Shown piece after piece: positions 34,956-64,000 of a DNA stretch of 64,000 nucleotides (position 1 is its first letter; every line of letters begins with the position of its first letter). Under the pieces are notes generated by a model. It made no database searches. It saw nothing but the letters and a program-made list of their open reading frames with translations, and had not been told where the DNA came from. This stretch comes from Sycon ciliatum. Taxonomy: Eukaryota > Porifera > Calcarea > Leucosolenida > Sycettidae. A program made the translations under genes and the position numbers. The DNA lies in contig NC_088646.1 in NCBI RefSeq assembly GCF_964019385.1, forward strand, positions 5,979,233 to 6,043,232, given 5' to 3'.

Positions 34956-37900
34956 TACTCCCCCTACGAAAACTGTCCGTGCATCTCGTACACCGACCAA
35001 AGGTCAAGAGCCAGGAGTAGTACAGACCGGTCAAAACTCAGGGTTTGTGCGATCCCTGGTCAAGAGGCTGGGCACTGTTGCGTACATTTCCAACGGGGTC
35101 GAGCACGCATCTGCAGTACATACATGTACATGTATACAGTGTGGCATCACAGAGTCACACAAGGATACAATCAATCACTTCCCTGACAAGAAGTCAGGGA
35201 GGGGCGGATGGGAGAGACGGGGCGCTCTGGCGGGATTTTACCGTACTATTATCCATCACGTGCTAATGATAAGGACCATCCTGGGCAAATACTAGTACCG
35301 ACTAGCTAGTTGATATTAACGGTAAATTTTAACCCCACCCAAATTTGAAGAAAAAACTACTTTATAAGACTGGGTTGTTACAAGATGACCACTGCCCAAT
35401 ATACTGATAACGAAGCCTTTCATCGAAGAACAGGAGTCACTCAACTGGCAGCCCATGACTATAAAAAAAAGTGGCAAACATACATGTACAGGTACATGCA
35501 GTAACAATGTACATGACATGTACATGATGTATATAGTGCAAGAGAGATTATTGTATAGAGGTTATTAATATTTTGATTTCATCATCAGTTGAGATGCTTT
35601 GGCAAAGTTGTGACATAGCGCTGCACTACTCTTGCACTACAGTATTGACTCGCGCTGCATACATGGAGCCCATTAGAACATCTGCTGACTCACCCCATGA
35701 AGTCATCATCCCCATAACCTCTATTGATTCTAAGAGCACATTCTTGTGTGAACAGCTGTTCAAGCAGTACAGACCGGTGCTACATGGTCAGCCAGAAAAA
35801 CATGTTTACAAGTATTGACACCCAGCAACACAAGTACTGTACCACCGGGCCGCGGGAGGGACTGTGTCAGTGTCCGTGTGAGGTGGGTAGGTCTACCATC
35901 ACATGTACAGTAGTACATCGATCAGCTGAGCGTCTCTGATCCAATCAGTGACAATGTCATGGTTGGGCGCCTGTGTATGTAGTGTGCACAAGTGTGTGCA
36001 TGTCAGTGCCCGTATACAGGTGTTAACTCAATTACAGCAGAGAGGGGAAACCCCTGCGCACGCTAACAGTTCTAGTAATAGCCTGGCATTATTTCCACAT
36101 CACATGGCATGGTTCAGTACTGGTATCAAGACTGACAAGAGTCATGGTTCAGTACTGGTATGGTTGTAGCCTGCTGAATGAAGCTGGCAAGCACTGCAAA
36201 GTGACCATCAGAGAGTTGTGTACAGCCCAGAACAAGGCCCATAGCAAGGGTACATACATGTACATGTAAACCAGAGTGTGCAGCTTGGAGATACTAGTTA
36301 TCATCTCACGGCCAAGCCTTTGTTTAGGTCATAGTGACTCTGCCTTTGCTGTATCTGGCACTGGCTCACATGCATGGTCAGCTAACCATATTACCATGGT
36401 AATTTCTGTTGCACATCGCATCGCTAGCTGTTGTAGAAAAGGTGAATAACGCATGTCATGCTGGTGGTCTATGATTCATGATATGGGATCGGTTTTACGC
36501 AACCAAGTCTACAAATTTTCGGCCCATTCACATTTCGGCCTCCCACTGCTAAAACCAATTTTGGCTGCATCAAATTTTCGGCCTGTACTGCTGCCGCCTG
36601 TATCCACTTTCACACTGAACCTTGCAAAACAAAATTTCGGCCGCAGCAAATTTTCCGCCAAACATAACCAGGCCGAAAATAGCTGAAAATAAATATGCGC
36701 CGAATATTATGTTCACTTACAGTATGGTTTATGTACTTGGAAGAACTCTAGTCTGGGCTGTAGTATAGTTATTGTGCGCATATGTGAAGGTTGCAAATAT
36801 TGTGAATGGATTTGTCATGTAATGTGAGCTTAGTTCTGCAGTCGCAGACCCCATAGACTGGACTTGCACAGTCTTGGGGGTTATGTACTCTCGCTGTGGC
36901 TTTTAGCGAAAGACGTAGCCTGCGTGAGTATTGGGAGGGGAGTCAAGAACAATGCCCTCCTGCCCATAGACACCATCCACCGTGCTAGTAGTCTATAGTC
37001 TGTACCAGTGAGTAGCAAGGAACAGCCAACATGATCTGCTCAGACATACCTTGAGTAGAACGGTGACTTGCATACACATGTGTGCCATTGTGAACATCTT
37101 GACGAGATGGGCTTGGATTCTGGTGGCTTCCCTCAAAATCCCATATTGGGTGAAACAGTTGCTGTCCACTGGCATGACAATATCTGGCAGACCTGAGCTG
37201 AGAGTGAGAATGAGCCAGTGCTGAACAGGTAGCACAGTGCACTACATGTACACTGTGCACTGCTAGTACATGTAGGCCATACACAAGGCACTGGGCTGCA
37301 CATAGTCATTACCTATCCAGTATCCTCAGTCCCCTGCTGTACTCCTTGATGCTGATGGCATACCAGCCAGTGCAACTGGCTTGGCCTGTTAGGTAGACCT
37401 GATTCATAGCACCATATACTAGTACTCAGATTATCTAGGATCACACTAACAGCAGTGCTACTAGTACTAACAAGCTACATACCTGCTGCCTGACCATGCA
37501 TTACTTGTGTACTTATGTAGAGGCACTCAAATAAAACAACAGGAACTTACTTCAGTCTTCAGACTGAATATGCAGCATGCACTGGTCCTGGCCATCAACT
37601 AGCTAACAAGATACAACTGACACAGTTTGGCCAGGGGACGACAGAAGCCATTCCACTGCAGTGAGTCTGCCTACACCCCAGTGCGTAAGCTTTAGGTCCT
37701 TTAGTGCTAAACTAACAATAGCAGCACTGTTGCTTGGCTGCTATCTGTAGTATTGGTCACCGAACCTAACACCTCGCCACACCTAGCCAGCACAAAGTAC
37801 TGCAAACCTTTGTATTTTGGAAACTGTTCCCTACTTCAAGGTGGGTGATACTTCTGGGAAGGTGAAGTGCTGCGAAACACAAATTTAATGTCAACTTGTG

Positions 37901-38565
37901 CCGCTTTACTAGATCTATAGGTGCCTGTGAATTGTGACCTAAACTGGCGCAGAAACGTCACTGTTCCCACCAGGCAGTAGTAATATACCAGTACTTTACT
38001 ACTACCTGGTTTGCATTTTGCAGTAGACTGACTGCATGTACCTATGGAGATAGAACAGTGTAGTCTGTCACATGACATTGCCACTACATGTAGCACCACC
38101 AACAGCGCGGGTGCCCTGCTAATACTGTAAGTGTGGAATGCTGATTTATGTGGTGAACTCATCCATGCTAGTGACAGGGGGGGGGGGGGGGGGTTGAGTT
38201 TGGCAGTGGGTGACTACGAACACAGCTGCACCATGTCATGTGCAGGTAGTCCCTACAGTTTTCAAAGGGGCCTAGTATAGAAATACAAACGCGGCACCTG
38301 CAAAGAGTGCTGAGCTCAACATCAAAATCATACGGTGCTAAAAGTCCTGCATGCAGTCATGATCGTAGTGACCACAACCACGTGGGACCAAACTCATTCA
38401 CTGTGCACCGCAGCATCACCCCACCCTACAATGTAGGTTTAGACATAAGAAAAGCTGCATAATCCATCGCACTAGGCCACTGCGTATGCTCTGTTGTGCA
38501 TGTACACCAGTCCACTGACTCGTAATGCTATCCCCATCGGGGAGGGGGATGCCATGGCATGAAAC
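34956..38565. other. Intergenic region between the LTR element and the GALE 3' end
   Basis: 3.6 kb with no gene recognised. A half copy of the micro-hairpin (GGGGTTATGTACTCTCG) lies at 36877-36892, a G run lies near 38178, and TACATGTACATG-type palindromes recur. Around 36500-36680 several TTTTCGGC motifs suggest a decayed TIR element. Confidence 0.4.
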
Positions 38566-38997
38566 TACAGGTGGAATCCTGATAATTCGAATATGGCTTA
38601 ATTCGAACATGCCGTTTACGTAGAAGTTTCTTCCAGGACCGATTTATATCAATACAATTTTCACATAACAATTTCTGATAGTTCGAACCTCGAACTGGGC
38701 ATGGCCCATGGAATCCACTGACTTACAAAGAAAATGTGTGGGATTAGTGCTGATAACTCGAAGTTGACAGTAATTTCTACAAGTTAGTTCGCTCAGTTTG
38801 CATGAGCAGGCAGCTCAGTGTCCACTATATCTGTATTTAAGGTACGTAGCGCAACTCTGGGTGCAACTGCGAGCATTTTGGCACACATAATATGTTGTGG
38901 ATACATATAAGGATAATTAAAATGTCAGGATATTAAATTTGAAGTTTTTTCCTGGCATTTCGGGGTTTGAATTCCTGGTATCAGGGTTTCGCCTGTA
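38566..38997. mobile_element. pogo/Tigger-like MITE, 432 bp
   Basis: Ends TACAGGTGGAATCCTGATAA (followed by TTCGAA) and, on the other strand, TACAGGCGAAACCCTGATAC, with TA at the tips and internal GTTCGAACC. Non-coding. Confidence 0.7.
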
Positions 38998-39807
38998 TCC
39001 CAGACCCACAGTGGGATGACATCAGTACACCAGGACATCAGGACGTCACAGCAGAATATTATCAGTGGGATAGCAGCATGGCATAGGACACCTTTCATGA
39101 AATGTGTTCAACAGAAATATATTACTCGAGTACTTTTTTTACTATGAAATCACTACTATTGCTTGGGGTACCCGCACCGCCAAAAGCTAAGAATATCAAC
39201 AAGTAAGTTACAAGATATAGGTACTACACAGCTGTGCATGTACTGTGCGCAGGTGCTGCATGACAGTGTACTGTGTGCGGGTGCTGCATGACAGTGTACT
39301 GTGTGCGGCACACTTGAAGAAGTACAGCACAGTGGCACGAGCGTGTCCTTCTAACACCCCACACACAGCCTTCTAAACCCAGCGCCAAACTCGGCAAATG
39401 GCAAGACCCTAGATCATGGCGCAACTAAGCAACATGGTAATAAATAATGTAAAAAAAGGGTGTACGCACTGCGCCTAAAATTAGAACAGCGCGAGTAAGA
39501 AAAATTCGGTTTGCAACTGCGAGTCTCAAACGGATGGACCTAAGAGAGTCAAAGTTCCTTGTTTCGTCGCACAATGTGGAACAAAGTTGTGTAAAAATAG
39601 CTCCAGCAGTACATACAGGAGAGACCACTGCGGATTAGGGATAGGTCAGCCGAACCCGAATGTTTGCACAATCGCCATTACCAGTACTGGAGAAAGCTGA
39701 TTGCGCACACTATTGGCGGGAGATGTGGCTCTACAGCGCATACGCACATATCCGTCCTGACCTTCGGAGTAGCACACGTACTATCAAAGCTCGTAGAAGG
39801 AATCCGT

Positions 39808-58531
<18,724 letters not shown>

Positions 58532-59073
58532 GATTGGCGGCAGGCCTACGCAACTACAAAAGAGTACAGGCCACTGAAAGAAGATAAGCGACAACTAAAC
58601 CAGGACTAACAGTAAATACTATTAATTTTCTCTTCGGACTCAGCAAGCTAACAATACATTAGAGAAGAATGAAACTTGTCTCAATCAAATCTTCCATTGA
58701 ATGAAGAACGGAAAAAGCAACTCACTCCCACTGCACTCCCACAATGACAATGTAGGCTACATGTAGCTATGTATAATGACTTATGTACATTATGTGCACG
58801 ATCATGAGCATGAGCTCAGCTCGTGACCTGGTGACAGGCGACGCTATATTATACAGTTTTTGCAGCATGTGTTGCTACGTACAGCATGCTGTGCGGCTAA
58901 GGCGGTGTCGATCGTCCCAATGATTATTATTGCACAACGATTTTTTTTGAATATTGAATCAATGACTATGTTCATTTTACTGATTCGGTTCGGAACGTAA
59001 AGGCTTCGGCCAGCCAGCTACATGTATTTTAGCTTGCCCCTCTTCTAGTAGTATTTGAGCAACTTTGCTTGCC
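58532..59073. promoter_or_regulatory. Shared 5' region of the divergent GALE and WARS2 genes
   Basis: 542 bp separate the two start codons on opposite strands, so both promoters and 5' untranslated regions must fit here unless an upstream non-coding exon exists. No TATA box or CpG cluster was recognised. Bidirectional promoters of this kind are common in animals; the assignment is by position only. Confidence 0.5.
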
Positions 59074-62000
59074 ATGGCCTCTAAAATAATATATGATCGC
59101 GTTTTCTCTGGCATTCAGCCTTCTGGGAGACCTCACATTGGCAACTATCTGGGTGCTTTGCGGAATTGGGTCCGTTTACAAGATCAGTCGAAATCAGTAA
59201 GACAAACTAAGTTACCCGCATATGAGTGCGTGCTCATAATACATGTTCTAGTATGTTATTATTATTATTATTATTGTTATTACTTTGCATGTACGCGTTG
59301 GAGTCAACCATGCAAGCATGATCCACAACTTCGCTTATGCTGAACATGATAAACAGGACTATGGCAGGGGAAAAAATTGAGCTAGAACGATGATGTAATG
59401 ATATAATTATCATAATGTAGCTCATGGGTATTGACAAGAGTACATGAAAACCGGTTTTCATGTACTCTTGGTATTGAAGATATGTCATTTATGAATATGT
59501 CTATATATCATTGAATATTGCAACCTGAGTGATATTAATAGTGCTATTTCCTGAGTTTGACTGAGTATGTTAGCAAGTAATAAAGGGCTGAAATCAGTTT
59601 TCCAATAATAGTTTCACATTCCCCTGTAAATTTGTACCGGTACATGTAGAAGGACTGGTATACTCTGGTCAAGAGTGCATAACCCCATAACATGGCATAA
59701 GTTATGGACTCTTGGTATAGTGCATAGTCGTATTTCAATTTTAAAGGAGCTCGCTCATGCCGTTGTGGCGAGTGAAATTCGAACGTATACGCTTTCAGGC
59801 CGAAGGCTGCAAACCGATTCTGATGACCTCGTCCTGGTGTACCAGTACGTGTGCTACAGCAGGATGTTGAGGCCAGGTACCTCATGGCGCTGCAATCGGA
59901 CATCAGTTTGGATTTTACCTGCTGCAGCTGCACATGTGCATACAGTCCATTCATAAAATGATGGACTTCTAGCTTTTGGCCATAAATAAATCCAACTTTG
60001 GTTTTTTTTATCACCATTGCGGTAAGGGTTTCCGTTGAGGTATGCATTATTGAGACAACTCCCACGGAAACTGTGTCTGACACACTCCTACTGACCTTTC
60101 AGCGAACAGTACATACACGCACTCTTGTTCTGACCTATTGCTGCACCACAAGGCCGCACCGCCATCATCACATCACCGTTCTCTGCATTGATATTACCGC
60201 CGGCCATGGTCAACACAAACTAACACTACAATGATGCAATGGTACGCTTTTAAAAGGCACTGACGTGCTAGGATGCCCCTCGTGTATTTTACTCTAGCAA
60301 GGGCTGTGCAAACTGGCGGCAAAAATCATTCCCCAATACAATGTAGGTCTTGGAAATGGAACAGAATTGTCCTCACAATGGTAGTAATGTACATGTACGA
60401 GTTGTCCCAGATCCCGTAGAGATTATAGAACTAGAGAAACTGTGGCGCTCCCTGACATGCGGACTGGGTAATTCTGGCGTTGCATGCTCCGTTGTATATG
60501 TATGTACACTCATACCTCGGTTATCCGGACCCCGAAGTTACGGGCTCTTCCATCTACCGGGCACCCTTTGGGCGAGTTTCAGTGGAAATATTACTACTCT
60601 TTTGTCACTTTTTGTGGAATTAGTGACGTCAGATGCCATATTTATGGCCTTTCCCCATCAAAATGTATGTGAACTTAGAAGCTGCGACTTCGGTGGTATT
60701 TGTCATGAAGTTGGTCAGTCAAGTGTCGGCAAGAAGCGTGTGTTCCTCGTTGGAACAACCAACTTTAAAATGTATGTGATTCGAAATTACGGACATTTCG
60801 AAGTTACTGGCAGTGCCGGGTCCCAGACCCTCCGGATAAACGAGTTATGAGTGTATTTGCTTGCCTCTCGTTTGCTGCCCAGGCTTTCTACAGTGTGGTT
60901 GATCTGCATGCGCTGACTGTTCCACAAGATCCCGTGGCGCTCAAGTCCAGCATTCATGATGTCGCATGTGTGTTGCTGGCATGCGGCTTGGACCCCAAGA
61001 AGAGCGTCATATTCCCCCAGTCTAAGGTATGTGCGTTTCGTCACCCTGATATTCTGGTGGTGTGGAGTGCATGCAGTGGCATGCTCCACAAACAGATGTC
61101 GTGTGTCATGGTTTGAACTTTGAAGGGTGCTCAATACCAAGTCGCCTCAGGATGATTGCATTGTGCAAGACACTCGGAGTTGCAACGAACTCTGTAAACC
61201 TCCGTTGTGCCTCTTGTGTGCACCTAGAGACAGAGATTATCTTCACCGTGCTCATGCCATGTACAGTTCTGGCCAGAGAAATCCAACCTCATGAATAAAG
61301 TAGCGCCGCGTTCGAGTGCACAGGCCAGTATGTGTAGTGCTAGGGCTGCGTAGCACCCGGCGCTGTTTTATTCATGAGGCTGGATTTCTTTGGCCAGCAC
61401 TGTACCTACAGACAACGCTTGCACAGTACTGCTCAATACCTACAGGCACAGCGTGCTCACATAGTGCTCAATACCGTAGGCAGCGCTTGCTCACACTGTG
61501 ATCAGTACCGAAAGGTGGAGCTTGCTCACACAGTGCTCAATATAGACAAGTAGCGGACCCCGAGAAATGCACAGCTGACGAGCCGATTAGCAGAGTTACT
61601 GCAGAATTTCTGATATTATGCTGCGAAATTCACGGGAGACAGATTCTCACTGTCCCCTAGACGTCCAGTACTGTACTTCGAAATACATGTATTAGGCCAA
61701 AACAAAAAAATATGCTTGTTTCCGGTCGGCAACCCCTCAAAAAGGAGACTCGGTCGGCCGGAATGAAACTTTTTTTGGATACTTTTTTTGGTTCCTCAAT
61801 CGTTGTGGTATTGATGGACAAGAGCACCTACACATGTACATTGTACATATATCATGGCACAAAGTTGACTGACTCACTGTTCTTGTACAGCATATGGTGT
61901 ATTCCTGTTTTCGTACATCCTGAGAAATCAAGCAAACAGTTTGAGTCCTTCCAGCTCCGTTATTCTAGCTCGTATCGACCCCGGAGGTTTTCGAGCCGAC

Positions 62001-63023
62001 ATCTGAGAATCTCTGCTACCTTGTAGGTGTTTCGATTGTGGAATTCGGTTGAGATTTGACTGAGTTATGACTCGTTGAGTGCACTTGCATACATGGCATT
62101 GCCATCGTTCGTATACATTTGGGACCAAAAAAAGTTTCAGAATTTGGGAAAAAGTGGCCCGGTCGGGCGACCGGAAACAAGGTCAGTATTTGTTTTGGCC
62201 TTATAATTATGTTCCCTACCTACTTCTTTTTGAGATGACCTCCCTGATGAGTGAACGTCTCATGAAAATCGATAAGAAAATTTCTGGATTCAGTTTTATG
62301 TCCGCCTAGCGCCTCGCCAATATCATGAATATCCATTGTTGTACAAGTAATAAACACATGCACATGCATACACGTGAGCTTGAAGTTAATAAAAAAAAAA
62401 AAAGTACGGGAACTGTTCTTTTTTTGTGGCCAAGTGTATTCTTGCTTCTTGTTTGCAGGTACTGGAACATACCAATTTAGCATGGCTGATAATGTGCCAT
62501 ACATCATCAACTGGCCTCAATAGCATGCCACAGGTCAAGGTAAGTGTACCTGCTATGTTCAATGTTGTTGCTATAGTATTTGTCCGGGGTTGTCGTCAGT
62601 GTCTCGTACCACAATGTGCCACGCACACACACACCTCAGACCTCAGACATCCCCATCGCGGAAGCGATGATAGCAAACAGCTATGTTAGACATAGCAACT
62701 TGTGCTGGGATTACACCATTCAACAGCTTGCAAGGCTGATGAATTGACCGCCACTATTTTTAGCCTGGTATCCACCACACAGCTGTTTGAAGTGACTTTT
62801 TCTGGCCAGTGAATCCCTATTTTTCATTTTTCCATTTTTTTCTACACACACACCACACCACATACTCCGGCATACACTGGCTGTTGGTAACCACCCAGGA
62901 GAATGAAAGAAAAGTCAGGAAGAGTCCGAGAAAGAGAAGAAAGACGTGTGCGACCATAATCGTCGGGAATTGAACCCGCAACCTCTCGATTGGAAATCGA
63001 CTGCACATACCACTGCACCATAT

Positions 63024-63106
<83 letters not shown>

Positions 63107-63141
63107 ACATACATACACACACACACACACACATACACACA

Positions 63142-63224
<83 letters not shown>

Positions 63225-63372
63225 TACATACTACACTGTACACACATAGTGTGCCTCCCATTACCTGTATGTGTTTCCATTCGTCGTTGCAGGACAAAGC
63301 AAAGGACACGATTCCGAAGATGGGCCTCGTTACCTACCCACTCCTCCAAGCTGCTGATATTCTCCTCTACAG
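59074..63372 (+). CDS. WARS2: Organellar-type tryptophanyl-tRNA synthetase, exons 1-4, 3' end outside window
   Basis: Class I aminoacyl-tRNA synthetase that charges mitochondrial tRNA-Trp. Exons: 59074-59196, 60883-61026, 62459-62539 and 63293-63372, all GT-AG and phase-consistent (428 bp; the last exon ends in phase 2). The first exon gives [20 protein letters not shown] and [20 protein letters not shown], including the HIGN nucleotide-binding motif of class I enzymes. Later exons give [40 protein letters not shown] and [16 protein letters not shown], all close to WARS2 and bacterial TrpRS rather than the cytosolic enzyme. The KMSKS region lies outside the window. An in-frame TGA at 59056-59058 precedes the ATG, so the N-terminus is short, with only about eight residues before the core domain and no obvious targeting peptide. 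Introns hold MITEs, two micro-hairpins and a large AC repeat. Confidence 0.93.
59435..59470. mobile_element. Micro-hairpin element, copy 5, perfect, 7-bp TSD
   Basis: 36 bp, a perfect palindrome with no loop: CAAGAGTACATGAAAACC and its exact complement. GTATTGA stands directly outside both ends (59428-59434 and 59471-59477). In WARS2 intron 1. Confidence 0.85.
59670..59714. mobile_element. Micro-hairpin element, copy 6
   Basis: CAAGAGTGCATAACCCC through AAGTTATGGACTCTTG, 45 bp, with a few mismatches. No direct repeat remains. It is 200 bp from copy 5, in WARS2 intron 1. Confidence 0.7.
59943..59990. mobile_element. Fragment of the TACAGTCCATTCA MITE
   Basis: Matches the complement of the right end of 29831-30229, including GGACTTCTAGCTTTTGGCCA. 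Confidence 0.65.
60505..60855. mobile_element. pogo/Tigger-like MITE, 351 bp
   Basis: Ends TACACTCATACCTCGGTTAT (then CCGGACC) and, on the other strand, TACACTCATAACTCGTTTAT (then CCGGAGG), with TA tips. It ends 27 bp before WARS2 exon 2. Confidence 0.8.
61262..61404. mobile_element. Tc1/mariner-like MITE, 143 bp
   Basis: Ends TACAGTTCTGGCCAGAGAAA and, on the other strand, TACAGTGCTGGCCAAAGAAA, continuing CCTCATGAATAAA. The TACAGTGCTGGCC tip is typical of Tc1/mariner relatives. In WARS2 intron 2. Confidence 0.75.
62952..63028 (-). pseudogene. Degenerate tRNA-like sequence
   Basis: On the minus strand an A-box-like TGGTGCAGTGG, a possible anticodon arm TCGATTTCCAATCGA and a T-arm-like GCGGGTTCAATTCCCG are in order, but the acceptor stem pairs only in part and the anticodon is ambiguous (TCC if the loop has 7 nt). 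Probably a tRNA pseudogene or SINE piece; in WARS2 intron 3. Confidence 0.5.
63023..63222. repeat. (AC)n with ACAT variants, about 200 bp
   Basis: A long AC microsatellite with short ACATAC interruptions, 70 bp upstream of WARS2 exon 4. Frames reading Thr-His or Cys-Val repeats across it are not genes. Confidence 0.97.
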
Positions 63373-64000
63373 GTACCATGTTCTCTTTACTAGTGTACTA
63401 TAACCGTGTCACTAGGACTACTGCAGACCCACAACCGAACTCATAGTTACGTTTCACACTGATTTAATTCCATGAGGTTATTGTTGGGACTAAGAAAAAG
63501 AACTAACTAAAAACAATGTTGGGAGAGCAAGAACCATCTCGCACCATACCGGACGCATGCGCATGGTGCATCGAACCGGAACTAAAGACTAAAGTACAGA
63601 GCACGCGAAGGTGCAGTACATGTATGCGCCTGCAAGCAGCAGTGTCAGGAATGCAGTGAATCGCACACACCGCACGGCAGCCACCGTTAGCACGTCATGC
63701 AGTCTATACAACGCAGTGGCTCATGATCATGAAGAGAAAGCGGACACCAACCGCAAGAAGCCTATAGATTAGAAGATAAGAAGCACACCGCACATGCAGT
63801 GGAACAAGGAGTCACGCACGACTCATCCCTGAACGACAACGCCATGCAAGTACTCATGCAGGCGCGTGCTCGGCGATGGGCACGGGGGGCACGTGCACCC
63901 CCCAAAAAATTTCAATCTGGGTAATTGCAATTGTAATGTATGCAAATATGCTCTAAAATTCAAGAAAGGTTGCAAACAAATTGCAGAAAATTGCCGGGGG
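63373..64000. other. WARS2 intron 4, to the window edge
   Basis: Begins with the donor GTACCATG. No further exon was found before the edge. Facing CACGGGGGGCACGTGCACCC text near 63885-63905 may be the tip of another mobile element. Confidence 0.45.

Noticed and set aside
59641-59720. A 7-bp target duplication around micro-hairpin copy 6
   Set aside because: The flanking heptamers (CTCTGGT and GTATAGT) do not match, so none is claimed.
62952-63028. Functional tRNA-Gly gene
   Set aside because: The acceptor stem pairs poorly and the anticodon loop is ambiguous, so it was listed only as a tRNA-like relic.
62817-63409. Long Cys-Val and Thr-His open frames
   Set aside because: They are translations of an AC/GT microsatellite.

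Overview
The window is nuclear DNA from an invertebrate animal. Split genes have GT-AG introns, the tRNA genes are of eukaryotic type, and the interspersed DNA is dense with MITEs, LINE, Penelope and LTR elements and microsatellites. The species cannot be named from the sequence. Four host protein genes were rebuilt exon by exon: a microtubule end-binding protein (MAPRE/EB1 family, minus strand, 64-8649, running off the left edge), an intronless ELOVL6-type fatty acid elongase (plus, 27903-28871), UDP-glucose 4-epimerase (GALE, minus, 11 coding exons, 39808-58531, complete at 352 codons) and an organellar-type tryptophanyl-tRNA synthetase (WARS2, plus, from 59074, running off the right edge).

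Layout. 0-8.7 kb: MAPRE exons separated by introns carrying a tRNA-derived SINE, two large TTAA-flanked fold-back elements and a TIR element. 8.7-27.9 kb: no host protein gene; it holds a pogo/Tigger-like element, three Penelope-like element copies (two of them head to head), a LINE tail, three identical tRNA-Cys genes and several MITEs. 27.9-28.9 kb: ELOVL. 28.9-39.8 kb: intergenic, with several TIR elements and a young 2.4-kb LTR element with no pol. 39.8-58.5 kb: GALE, whose introns hold a Ty3/gypsy relic, piggyBac-like and Harbinger-like elements, a broken Myb/SANT gene and an antisense tRNA-Glu gene. 58.5-59.1 kb: a 542-bp gap between the divergent GALE and WARS2 start codons. 59.1-64 kb: the first four WARS2 exons.

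The genes do not form a pathway; they are ordinary housekeeping genes in a repeat-rich region. The most unusual signal is a family of very small perfect or near-perfect hairpins (29-48 bp, consensus CAAGAGTACATAACCCC / GGGGTTATGTACTCTTG). Six two-armed copies lie between 18 and 60 kb, and five of them are flanked by 7-bp direct repeats (three exact, two with 6 of 7 matching). They behave like transposed elements made of almost nothing but their own inverted repeats. Also notable are a 47-nt tRNA-Leu complement next to the primer site of the young LTR element, a BESS-motif exon inside the Ty3/gypsy relic, and a short SINE whose tRNA-like part is preceded by its own conserved head. All alignments were made by eye; identities and splice sites are readings, not computed results.
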